Origin: Paracyclopina nana
Lineage: Eukaryota > Arthropoda > Copepoda > Cyclopoida > Cyclopettidae
Assembly (NCBI GenBank): GCA_019096065.1
Contig: JAGUCH010000002.1
Span: 7,080,501 to 7,144,500, forward strand
DNA: 64,000 bases
Direction of reading: 5' to 3'
In this document: positions 23,745 to 33,831 of the stretch, piece after piece
Layout: each line of letters opens with the position of its first letter
How positions within the stretch are numbered: position 1 is the stretch's first letter
Position numbers and translations under genes: made by a program
The notes under the pieces: model-generated
What the model was told of the DNA's origin: nothing
The model's database searches: none
What the model saw: only the letters and a program-made list of their open reading frames with translations

Positions 23745-26550
23745 ATGGAGGCATGCCAGAGCTGCGAAGCTTCATCCACTGAATTTTGCCATGAAGTTGA
23801 CGAATTCTACAACATTTTGGAGACCATGTCACCATTTGCTGCTGCCATATGTGAAGTGGAAGTTTGCAGCAGGTGTAAAAGTGCCCCGTGCTCGTGCAGT
23901 TTTTCGAAGCCTGCCAAAAAGCTCGGAGCATTCAAGAGGTGAGCCGAAAAACACATAGGTTTAAGTAGTTATGATTAGCAGGTTGAAAATGTAAGTTTCA
24001 GTTGCCTTTTGCTCGATCTTCATATGCCAAGTTTCGCCTCGGGTTCAACATAATAACCTGAATAAAACAGCAGGATATCCTTGATATTCACCATTACTGT
24101 AATTACGCCCTGGTAGTCCTTCGATGATGCATGTAGTAGTACCTTTGTAAATATTAATGTGGCGTAATGCCCCAATATCGATGAGGTTGCAAACACAAAG
24201 AGGAAGACGGCGATTAAGCTGTATATAGGCTGATGCAAAGTTTGTAAATTGAATCAATTTTTTCGCCTTTCCAGGGAAGCTTCTTCTGCAGTAGCCGAGG
24301 ATTATCCAATCTCAGGATCTTCTGGTTCGCCTTTGGCTGTGCCGAAAAAAGCCCGAACTGTTGGAATTGTTGAGCCTCGGGTTGTGGTCAGAATTCCGTG
24401 GACCAAAATTGGGGGAAGAAAGGCAGTGGTGAATTTTACACCAGATGAGACTGCACCTGATCAACATGATGGATTTCGTACCATTACCAAAAGAGACCTA
24501 ATGCAAGTACGTAGATTACAAATTCACGCAGCGCCATCTTGTGCTGCATTGCTTAATAATGAAAGCTACTATAGTAGATGCAAGAAAGCGCCCGAGCCTC
24601 TTGAATGCTAATAATTTGATTTAGAATTCCCTTTGAATTAACGCACAGTGAAATCGTGACTTGGTTGAGCAATTTTCTGCATGTCTTAATTTCCCATTTC
24701 AGTGCAATTGGGCTGGTAGCAGTGGTGTCAAAAGTCCCATGGGACCGTCGTCAAATGCCCACATGGTGGCCGACATTGATGGCTCTTCGTCACTGTACAG
24801 AGGGGATCACGGCTTTCTAAGCCCAAATTTGTAAGAATGCCTCAATCGTTAGTATATTGTAGATTCACATTGTGCTGTATTCACCTAAACGAGAGCAACT
24901 TAGATTGCGCTTTAACTTATGGTGTCAACACAAGCTAGGATGGGAGCTTTAAGTTTGTGCCAAGAAATCTTGGAGCACTCTTTTGATTTAAACTGCGAAT
25001 ACAATGCTGCATTAGGGGCCTGACTACAAAATGAGGGAGAGAAGGAAAGAAATTAAAAAGGCATGTTGCTTTCTCAGAGCAAAGATGAAAACAAATGGGT
25101 CCCACAATGGCCATATCCAGGTGGACGGGCAGACAATTGAAACCGCATTACATGATGAAGTAGCTTGCGCTCCCACGCCATTTGCAGTAGACTCCGAAGA
25201 AGTAGAAGCCGAGGAGCTACACCAAAGTAATGAGGCAGGAGAAATTATGAGGAGAAAGCAACAACCCTTGCCGAAAAATAGAAAAGAAGGTCAGCCTGAT
25301 GCTGCTGCCGAGTTGGAAACGTTGGACAGCATTTTGGACAATTTCCTCATCACCACTTCAAGCGCAGCAGCAGCTGAGCAATTACCCAACCAAATGGATG
25401 TGTCAAATCCAAGCATTAATTCCGTTAAAACGGCTCTCGATTGCGGCAGCAGCAGCAAATCTGAGGATGCAATCGCTAAATTCACCTTCGAAGAGGACGA
25501 AGACAAACAGTGGATGTTCTGTCACGTGCCCGGCTGCTCGTTTTGGACGTCCAAATCATCCAGGATGGAGAGACACAAATTGTGCCACACTGAGCCAACT
25601 GAGCTGGAGGTGAAGAGGTGCTACAAGTGCCCTGATTGCCATCTCAAATTCTACTCCCTGGCAAAGCTGCTGAAGCATGACAGACGAAAGCACACAGGCG
25701 TCAAAGATTACGAGTGCAGAATCTGCGCGGCTGAAGTCACCGACATCCAAGTTCACATGCGAGTGAGTTAACAATCAACAGCTAATGCTGAAAGCAATCC
25801 GAATGAAAAAAGCGATTTTGTTTGGCTTTTCAGATCCATGCTGATGAAAAGCATCATTATTGCGAGCATTGTCCCCTGAGTTTCCGCCACAAAAGTTCGC
25901 TGGTTCGACACATGTTTCTGCACACGGGGGAGCGACCTTACCGTTGTCAAAGTTGCCAATCCTCATTTACGGCTCGTGACAGGCTCAAGGGACACATTCT
26001 CAAGCACCACCCGAATCACCCTGCGGCTCAAGAACTCCTTTCACTGAGTAAGCAAAGCGAAAATCAAAACGAGCATGAACACGTGGTTGCGCCGAAAAAA
26101 CAACAACAACGGAAGCGGAAACGTAAACAAAGAGCAGATATGCCGGACAATCCGCCGCCAGAAACTCGAGGCGACAATAACAATCAAGACTTCATTCTGC
26201 AGTTGCCCACTAATGCTTACTTGCAAATTAACCCGGATGGCAATTTATGCTGGCAACAGCCGCCCGAGTTTTGCCACTTTGATGCTGGCATTGATGAGGA
26301 CCAGCAAATTAACCCTCTGGATGTTGCCATCAAGGAAATCATTGCCACAGTGGAAGTGCCGGTGGTGAGTTTGGAGCCCACCGATTTCGGCAGCCAAATG
26401 ACCAGATTTGCGGACAAGTTGAAATCCCTGCGTGAGCAGTGTCAAGTCCCCAAAGACAAGAGTGAAAAGTTGTACTGCTGTGACAAATGTGGGCGCGAAT
26501 ACAAGTACAAAAGTTTCCTCCAAGTTCATCAGAAGCGGAGATGTTGGTGA
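23745..26550 (+). CDS. C2H2 zinc-finger protein with unrecognised N-terminal half
   Basis: Join 23745-23938, 24275-24506, 24703-24830, 25078-25762, 25834-26550; phases agree throughout, 651 aa. An in-frame ATG at 23706 could add 13 residues. The N-terminal half has a Cys cluster (VCSRCKSAPCSC), then a conserved-looking block (VVVRIPWTKIGGRKAVVNF ... DGFRTITKRDLMQCNW) that I do not recognise. The C-terminal half is a zinc-finger region: FCHVPGCSFWT..., CPDCHLKFYS..., CRICAAEV..., CEHCPLSFRH..., CQSCQSSFTA..., and a terminal finger near the end (CDKCGREYKYKSFLQVH). A Lys/Arg tract (QQRKRKRKQR) suggests nuclear import. The two halves join at a good donor (TTT|GTAAGA) and acceptor (TTTCTCAG) in matching phase. 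If that donor is unused, the first half stops at 24834 as a 185-aa protein and the fingers form a separate gene starting at 25085. Confidence 0.65.
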
Positions 26551-27452
26551 AATACATGCTAAATAATTCGTTTTTCTCAAGAGATCCAAGCCCCCTCAAA
26601 GCAAATGTTATGCATGGAAAAATGTGTCTAAGGGCTATGATGATGGAAATTCGAGTGTATCGATCAGTAGCAGCTAGCCCTTTTGATCTCTCCAATGTTG
26701 AGCAGAACTTTAGTCGGGATAAAGCATTCATGAGAGGAGAAGTCCATTGTTTTGCTGTTGGCTTTCTCTAGGTGCCGAATAGTTGATCAGAACAAGTCCC
26801 TTGGGACGCATTGCGCTGGCTTTTACACATCATCGACTTTGTAATGTTGTTTTCTGCCTCAATGCTTGCAAAGACATAGATTATGCTACTTACCAACCAC
26901 TGCATTGCAATTGCAAAACGGAAATAATATCCTCTATTCTCGGCCAACTTATGTTATAATAAGCGAATTCCAAAGTCATGCATAAATCAGAAAAGGAAAG
27001 CCCCCTATTTAGCAAGGATTGCTTTTCCTTTTATCCCACCGCCGTGGCATATACTACAGATGCTTGTAGTTATTTGTTCCCCCATTTAGCATGCCATACA
27101 ACTAGCTTTTGTTCAGGAATACGGGGAGATCAAGTGGGATCTCAATTATTGGCCAAACAGCAGCATCCCGAAAAAAGTTCCGCCAGGGAGAATAACCTGA
27201 TAGTGATATAATTTAGCACAAAACTTTTGTAGGGAAAATTGCCCAAGAGGAGTACAAAGTGCTTGAGATCGCCATAAAGATTATCCCAAAAATACAGAAA
27301 GACAGTGGAAAGACGATTTGGGCTGAGTGGGAGAGAAAGAAAAAAATGATGATTGAAGCTGTTTAAAATCCCTTAAGGCGTCGTTATTGATGGCCTCGCA
27401 AAAAGGAATAAATCTCGCATTGAATTGAGGGGAATTTTTTTCTCTGTATTTA
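26551..27452. other. intergenic, convergent 3' flanks
   Basis: 3' flanks of a plus-strand and a minus-strand gene. Nothing else is recognised. Confidence 0.5.
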
Positions 27453-28326
27453 TCATAGCAGATTGTCGGTGAGTTCGCTTATGTTTTCCAGCATATCATC
27501 TTGGTGGCTGAGAAGAGCGTCCCTTTCTTGCAACAATTCCATTAAATAGTCATTTAAAGCTTTCACAGTGTTGTTGAGGCCAGCTACCATTCTGGCCAGC
27601 TCTTTATTGTCGGCTCGCAGCAAAGCTGGCCAAGAGAGCCTTTGGTCCGCGTCTCCTCTCGGTTTCATCAGGAGAAGTCTGCGAGATGTTGACCGCAATA
27701 AGGATCTTTTAGGCCCTGTTGGGGCTGTTGGCGCGAAACCGGCCAATGATTGAAAGGCGTCCCTGTAACACGAAACTTGCGAGGAAAAGGCGCGACAAAA
27801 ATAAATACTATGAGTACCCTTGTCGAATTTCTGTTGTAGCAAAAACGTCCACGCTGTTGGTACGCAGCAGTTGGTAATAGGCTTTGGTGAGTAATTTAGC
27901 TTTTCTGAATGAAACCTCCTCGGAGTCGAGGAACTTGCGAGCCAATATCTTGTGCAAATTCGTCTCCAATGATGGAATGGACTTCCTTGGAATGGCAGCA
28001 GGCTGCATTAAGTTAAGTGACATCGGCGCAGGTGTTGACATTTTGGGCACTCTGATCATGGATGTGGATCTCGAGGGACTGGGGCTGGTGGGGGTGGAAA
28101 AGCTGGTGAGCGGATCAATGTCTGCTATCAGGGTTTTACATGGTGCAATTTCATCCACGGTCTCGTTCTCATCAAACGTCAGCGTGTAGAGGTCGAGCAA
28201 AAAGCGCGAGTCTTTCTTATAATGCCGCTTCTTACGCAATGATTGCCTCCGCTCCCGGGTGCCAACTTCATCATCCTCATCCTCTTCCTCTCGCAGCTGA
28301 ATATTTCCGAGCTGAAAATGGGCCAT
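27453..28326 (-). CDS. SCHIP1-family coiled-coil protein
   Basis: Join (minus) 28326-27818, 27762-27453; phases agree, 272 aa. The start is the ATG of MAHFQLGNIQL; the frame runs further upstream but looks like leader sequence. The N-terminus is acidic then basic (EEEDEDDEVG, RRQSLRKKRHYKK), the middle is Ser/Pro-rich with SPSPSRSTS. The last 50 residues form a coiled coil (ELARMVAGLNNTVKALNDYL, then LLQERDALLSHQDDML and ISELTDN). That end matches the conserved C-terminus of schwannomin-interacting protein 1, whose pattern is LVQLLxxRDxLxxEQDAMLxDIxDLT. SCHIP1 proteins bind merlin and ankyrin and act upstream of Hippo signalling in flies. The N-terminal part is not alignable from memory, so family membership rests on the coiled coil. 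Confidence 0.62.
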
Positions 28327-30003
28327 TTTCACCCTGAAGTAGAAGAGCGATTCACAATGCCACATGAAATGTACGCGTGCGCTACTGCTAGCATCTTTTT
28401 TCCACAGAGTCACCCTGTATACATAGACTATGAAGCATGTTTTATATATGGACATACCAATCTGGCCGTATAACAAATTACCTCTATCTTTATGTTTCCC
28501 ACAAATAATGGATTGTTGGGCAAAGTCTGCCAATATTATTGGGGGATGCTGAGTTGTACATTTACAGCTTTCCCCCCAATAAATACACGCAGCAAAATCT
28601 GGGAGACCTTCCCTTGAGCGCGCGTTTACTTTTCAAAAAGAGTTACGAAAGCGTTGTTGCATAGAAGACATCATTTGCAGTAGTCGTGTCACTCATGGCT
28701 TTGAGCCATATATTACAAAAATCATTCTGCTGTTTGGAGAGACAAGACAACGCCAATAAAGCAAACATCACGACTCTATTGACCTTTTGGGCAAACAATT
28801 GCACACGCTCACGAGAATCTACACTACAACATGCAGCTCTGATTGAATTAACCCGAATAATGCAGAGCTAATTTTGTCAGGAATGCACCTTGCATATCAT
28901 ATACTATATAGGACTTAGATCTGCGATTTACTTAGTGCCCGCGAGATGAAATATTCGCGCGCAATATTCTCAAGACTCTTGTCAACTTTTCCTCATCGAG
29001 GTAAAAGGATTTTGACACTTACCCTCAAAGTTTTTTAAATGTGACGACGGTGGTGAATTAAAGTGTGTATCTGCAGCTGTTTCGACTTCCTTGCGCAATG
29101 CTGCATGCGGAATTGTCCCAATCGGTTACAGCAGGTACGATCACTCGGCCAGAAAGGAATTAACTGATATACGTGGATATGTTGGACACGTCGCGCTCCA
29201 TGACCAATTTAGTGGCAATTATGCACTGCACTCAAGTACAACTCCAGCCAAATGCATGCTCTTGTTTTGCTAACATGTTGTTGCTAAGCGTGCATTTTTC
29301 GCCCTTCATTGACATTCATCAAATTACAAACTTTACAAGAATTGATAAAAACCCACCATCAAGTTTAACTAATCATTCGGAACGAACGCATCATTCATAT
29401 AAGCATTTTGAGAAGACATTTCATTTACACTTTACCGTTCCATCATAATTTTTTACGACAAATTGTGCCACGTTTTTATGATTCAAGGCGGCGCTTCCCT
29501 AAACGTGTACTTCTTGCGTCATATGAGAAATAAAATCGCACATTTCACAAGCCTCGGCAAAGATTAGAGCGAGAATAATCAAGGTGTGAATACGTCAGCC
29601 TTGAAATAATGCAACTTCTGGCATTTCGAGAATCTCTTCGCCCGCTTTTTTCGAATAAAAACGTAGAAATTATTTGCTTTCCTCGCACGGTCTATCCCCC
29701 CTTTAATCAACAACTGTTCATCTGTGCGAAAGCCCCACCATCTAGCGCATCGAAAGCGCAGTCAGCGTTTATGGCATAAAAATCTTTTGTCAACAGTTTC
29801 ATAATTGCTCAAAGGAACTGCTTCTCCTATGTCGACGAGTTCTCGTCCAAAGAGATGCTTAACTTTACAAATGAGCTACTTTTTCTCCCTGTCAAAGGTT
29901 ATGCACACAATTTCAAGGCAAAAGTGATACTCTTGCAGAACAGAAGCTGTTATTTTTGTTAGCTAGAGTACTTTATTGAAAAGAACAAATCGGGTTTCAC
30001 CAT
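28327..30003. other. intergenic, nothing recognised
   Basis: Upstream of the SCHIP1-like gene and downstream of the second MDP1-like gene. Short frames only; no RNA gene, repeat array or promoter motif that I can support. Confidence 0.5.
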
Positions 30004-30540
30004 TTATCTTATAACTTGACCTGAAGCTGGAAAGGCTGCCAGTACTCTATCAAAGGCATCGCGTGTCACACCTTTAGGTACATAGGAAACTGTCACACCT
30101 ATACGAGACACATCATGACAATTATCAGATTGGTTGTCAAAAAAGATCATATCCTTCAAGTCAATGCCGGTCTTCTTTTGGATAGATTTTAAATGATTCT
30201 GTTTGTTACCGTAGTAGATTTCTATTAGGTCAGGGTGGAAGACAGATCGAAGTTTCACTTTTCCTGGCAGCTCAAATTTATCAAGGCATTCATGAGCCCA
30301 ATCAGGTTCGTCACATTTCGATGCAATAGCCACACGAGTGTTTTTCCATTTGTCTCCATTTTTCAGCTCGATCATGATGTTGCGAACGTCACCCAATAAA
30401 TAGATGTGCTCTCCATTTTTGTCAGTCAAATCGCCGTCCGGTCTAACCTTAAATGGGGATCCACCATACAGCTGATACATCTCAGGATCCCAGAGACAGC
30501 CATCAAGGTCGAAAACGAGTAGTTTCGGAATGTCAGGCAT
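30004..30540 (-). CDS. Magnesium-dependent phosphatase-1-like HAD phosphatase, copy 2
   Basis: Single exon of 178 aa from MPDIPKLLVFDLDG. An in-frame extension runs upstream to 30633 but lacks conservation. HAD motifs: FDLDGCLWDPEM (motif I), AIASKCDEPDW (motif II), a Lys-rich helix, and MIFFDNQSDN (motif IV). It shares the PEMY-L-GG-PF and CDEP-WA-EC segments with the copy at 4256-4870 and lies on the same strand 25 kb away. It is shorter at the N-terminus and has a simpler Gly run. The cellular substrate of MDP-1 enzymes is not settled. The start codon is 318 bp from that of the divergent helicase gene, so they may share a promoter. Confidence 0.9.
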   Translation of the reverse strand: MPDIPKLLVFDLDGCLWDPEMYQLYGGSPFKVRPDGDLTDKNGEHIYLLGDVRNIMIELKNGDKWKNTRVAIASKCDEPDWAHECLDKFELPGKVKLRSVFHPDLIEIYYGNKQNHLKSIQKKTGIDLKDMIFFDNQSDNCHDVSRIGVTVSYVPKGVTRDAFDRVLAAFPASGQVIR

Positions 30541-30858
30541 TACTGTAATATTGTTGCTATTTTTTCTTATTCTCGGCTCAGTCAAATGATAGGCCGAAAT
30601 CAGTCGACATCCGCCTTTATTTCTGCTCTTCAATTACAATTTCCTAAACAAACACAAAAATAAAGTCATTAAGAAAGCTAATCATATAATATGGCAAAGT
30701 CTTGAGATAACTTTAAATTGAAATTATGATACCAACATGAATAAATTGCAGAACCAACCGAACTCGGTGCCTTAAACTTAGTAGCACAATTTGTTTTCTT
30801 TGATTGCAATTTGTAAACAACTTAGACGAACTGAGAACGCACGATATTTTGAAAAAAA

Positions 30859-32484
30859 ATGTCTCGTAGCGTGACCAAACCCATCATTTCAATCCCGTCT
30901 GTTGTTCATCGCCGAGCTATGAAACGGAGAGAAAAAATTCGAGCCCAGGAACTCGAAGAGGCACATTCCAGCTATTACAAAGGCGATCGGTCAATTCCCC
31001 CAATCATAAGTTGTAGGCGTCCAGAATTGAACCACTTCAAAGGTCAGACTTATCCGACTTTCAAGAGACTTCCTTTGGCATCGGAGCATTGGATGAGTAG
31101 GTCCACTATAGGAGATTTCTTCTCCATCAATTCGTTCCGAGCAGCATCGGCCACATCATGGTACAAATACGTACCCCGCCCTTACGACTCCTTTCAGTTT
31201 TCTTCAGAAGACACCCAACAAATGCGTCAAAGAGAAGTGGATAAGCCGAGCTTCAGTGACTTTAATATTGATCCGCAAATTGTCAAAGCTATTCATAGAG
31301 CTGGATTCAGAATTCCCACCAACATTCAGCACGATGCCTTGCCGGTTTTGTTGGAGGGGAAAAGCGGCCTAATTGCTTCTGAGACTGGCAACGGGAAAAC
31401 ATTGGCTTTTGTCTTGCCAATTATTCAGAAAGTCTTGAGCAAATTGAAGTCAGACGAAGTGAAATTTAGAAGGTTCAATTCACCCATAGCTGTTGTTGTA
31501 ACGCCTGGTCGTGAGCTTGCTGCCCAAGTCAAAGAAACGATTGAAATTATTTGTGCTCAAATGGATGTAACTGTTAGACTAGCAACTGGGAGCAGCATTG
31601 AAAAGAAGATTGAGTTTGGACATAGAAACAGAACAGATATCCTCGTAGGCAGTGTTGGTGGCCTCTCAAAAATGTTTGCAGGGCAACTATTTTTTCCTGA
31701 CTACGTTGAGCAAATTGTGCTGGATGAGGTAGACACTTTATCCGATGCCACATTTCGGGGTGTCACCAACAACCTGTTGGCTCAACTACGGAAAAAGTAT
31801 GAACAGCAGTTCATTTTGTGTGGTGCAACCTTTCCGTCCACTTTGGAAAGCTCGCTTGGACAGGTCATTGACGTTGAGGGCTTGGAAGTCATTGAAACCC
31901 AACACTTACACCGTGTTTTGCCTCATATCAATCAGAAGTTCATTCGTTCTCCAAAAGTGGGCAAAATCGACTACTTATTGGACATAATAACGCCTGACGT
32001 GGACAAGAAGAGGAAGGTGGTGATTTTTAGCAACAAAAGTGAAACTTCGGCTTTTCTGGGTCATGCCATGCGTTCCCAAGGGGTGGACAATGTGCACTTT
32101 TCAGGCGGGAACTTGCACCCCTCAAAGCGACAGCACAACTTGAAGATGTTTCTTAACGATGAAGTCAACGTGATGACTTGCACCGACATAGTCTCACGTG
32201 GCATTGACACTCGCAATGTGCACCATGTGATCAACTACGATTTCCCATGGAGCATAACAGACTATTTGCACAGAGCCGGAAGAGTTGGCCGTGCTGGAAG
32301 CACCGTCATTTCGCCAAAAGTCACTAGCTTAGTTTGTGGTAAAGTACCTGTAGCCCTTGTTCAAGAGATGGAGAAAAGTGTTCGACTGAACAAGCCAATT
32401 CCACACGTGGAATCCAATGTTGTCGGCCTTTTGGACAGCTATTTTGCTACGCCCAAAGCCCCAAGTGAAATTGAAGTTGAGTAA
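30859..32484 (+). CDS. ddx28: Mitochondrial DEAD-box RNA helicase, DDX28-like
   Basis: Single exon, 541 aa. The basic N-terminus (KRREKIRAQEL) fits a mitochondrial matrix protein. Helicase motifs in order: PSFSDFNIDPQIVKAIHRAG plus NIQHDALP (Q motif region), ASETGNGKT (motif I), TPGRELAAQ (Ia), VGGL (GG motif), DEVD in place of DEAD (motif II), CGATFP (motif III, Gly for Ser), TCTDIVSRGIDTRNV (V) and HRAGRVGRAGS (VI). DDX28 in vertebrates assembles the mitochondrial large ribosomal subunit. The subfamily call rests on overall layout and on the long N-terminal extension before the Q motif. The last 46 coding bases overlap the 3' coding end of the SLC35G1-like gene on the other strand. Confidence 0.85.
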   Translation: MSRSVTKPIISIPSVVHRRAMKRREKIRAQELEEAHSSYYKGDRSIPPIISCRRPELNHFKGQTYPTFKRLPLASEHWMSRSTIGDFFSINSFRAASATSWYKYVPRPYDSFQFSSEDTQQMRQREVDKPSFSDFNIDPQIVKAIHRAGFRIPTNIQHDALPVLLEGKSGLIASETGNGKTLAFVLPIIQKVLSKLKSDEVKFRRFNSPIAVVVTPGRELAAQVKETIEIICAQMDVTVRLATGSSIEKKIEFGHRNRTDILVGSVGGLSKMFAGQLFFPDYVEQIVLDEVDTLSDATFRGVTNNLLAQLRKKYEQQFILCGATFPSTLESSLGQVIDVEGLEVIETQHLHRVLPHINQKFIRSPKVGKIDYLLDIITPDVDKKRKVVIFSNKSETSAFLGHAMRSQGVDNVHFSGGNLHPSKRQHNLKMFLNDEVNVMTCTDIVSRGIDTRNVHHVINYDFPWSITDYLHRAGRVGRAGSTVISPKVTSLVCGKVPVALVQEMEKSVRLNKPIPHVESNVVGLLDSYFATPKAPSEIEVE

Positions 32485-33705
32485 ACTTTGATTATTTCTA
32501 TTTCTGACTCATCACAATTTGGAGCTTGGCAATTGTCTATTTTCTTTTGAAGTTGTTGTGCGGAGGCCATTAAGGAGACTGCCAGCAGTACCACTATGGC
32601 TCCGATTGAGTGTAATGCTACTTTGGTCACAACTTGATCTTCTTGGTCATCGTGGAAAAACAGCTTATTTACTACCAGCGCAAGAAGGATTTCTGTTGAT
32701 CTTACCACAGATACGACAACAGGCGGGGCATTCTGCAAAATGAACGTTTTATAACTTTGACAAGTATCGCATGAGCTTATTGTACTTGAGTTGCTATGAC
32801 AAGAAGGTGACCTCCAATCATGCTCCCAATTGCAACGCCTGTTGTAATCATGCAACGCTTCAATGACACCCATGATATGATAACGAGTCCTGATGAAATC
32901 TGCTCTTCGTTCGAGCAATAGTGGGCTATCATGGCAAACATAAAAAGGCCTATTCCTCCACCCGTCATTAAGTACTCTCGTGGTACCTCCCTAGCCTTTG
33001 CGGAGGCTACATTCCCAACTCCAGCAGCTGCAGCACAAACAATGGAAATTGCCACTCCGATGTAAAAGGTCTTGCTCTTCTCTGTCATTGACTGCACTTT
33101 GAGGTCAGCGTCTGTTATAGTAACGTTTTGCCTGGGTACGATTGCGCTTCCAAAAATGAAGCTGGGCTGCACCACCAAGATTACTCCAGCAATGGCCGCG
33201 AGGCACAGGCTGATTTTCAATGGTGTCAATCTTTCTCTGCGTGCAAGCATGATGATCACATTATACGAAAGGAGTTCATATTTACTTTACTTGAGAATGC
33301 AAGCACTTAGAAGCAACGTGAAAGCTGGCGAGGTGTGGCCAAACACGACAAAATCCGGTACTGGAATCATTTTCACGCCAATATAGGCCGTCAAGGTCAT
33401 TGTTCCTGTGGCAAGGCTGTAAATCGTGATCCAGAGTACCAACTGAACAACGCTGGATTTTTTGATCGGAACTGTGCTATTTTTGACTATTATGACTGTA
33501 CTGAACACTAAAGTCTGGAGGAAAGCTTTGATAAAACACACCTCTGAAGCAACCAACCTCATTTTGCCAACTGTAAAGCTTAAAGGAGATCTTTCAAGGT
33601 AAATCTTTGCAAGTTTATCTCAGCTTACCTGGTTGTCACCAAAATGCAATTCACTAGCAACGCTAAGCCGATTCCCAAAACAAGGGATTTTATTTGCGGT
33701 TTCAT
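32439..33705 (-). CDS. DMT-superfamily transporter, SLC35G1-like
   Basis: Join (minus) 33705-33629, 33578-33291, 33236-32786, 32732-32439; phases agree, 369 aa, close to human SLC35G1. Around ten hydrophobic segments are visible, arranged as two EamA-type repeats. Diagnostic stretches: VPDFVVFGHTSPAFTLLLSA, then ERLTPLKISLCLAAIAGVIL and VVQPSFIFG, and in the second half ISWVSLKRCMITTGVAIGSM and VVVSVVRSTEILLALVVNKL. SLC35G1 has been placed at the ER and plasma membrane (calcium entry control, citrate export); the substrate here is unknown. The first intron is 50 bp. The 3' coding end overlaps DDX28 coding sequence by 46 bp in antisense. Confidence 0.82.
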
Positions 33706-33831
33706 AATTTGTGTGATTGCACTCAGAGCTACAATGAAAGTGATCCTCTGCGCGAAAAAACGAGATATACTGTAGACGCTAGTATATGTTGATACTTTTG
33801 TAACGAACATGCACATGAGGGGAGAGGCTCG

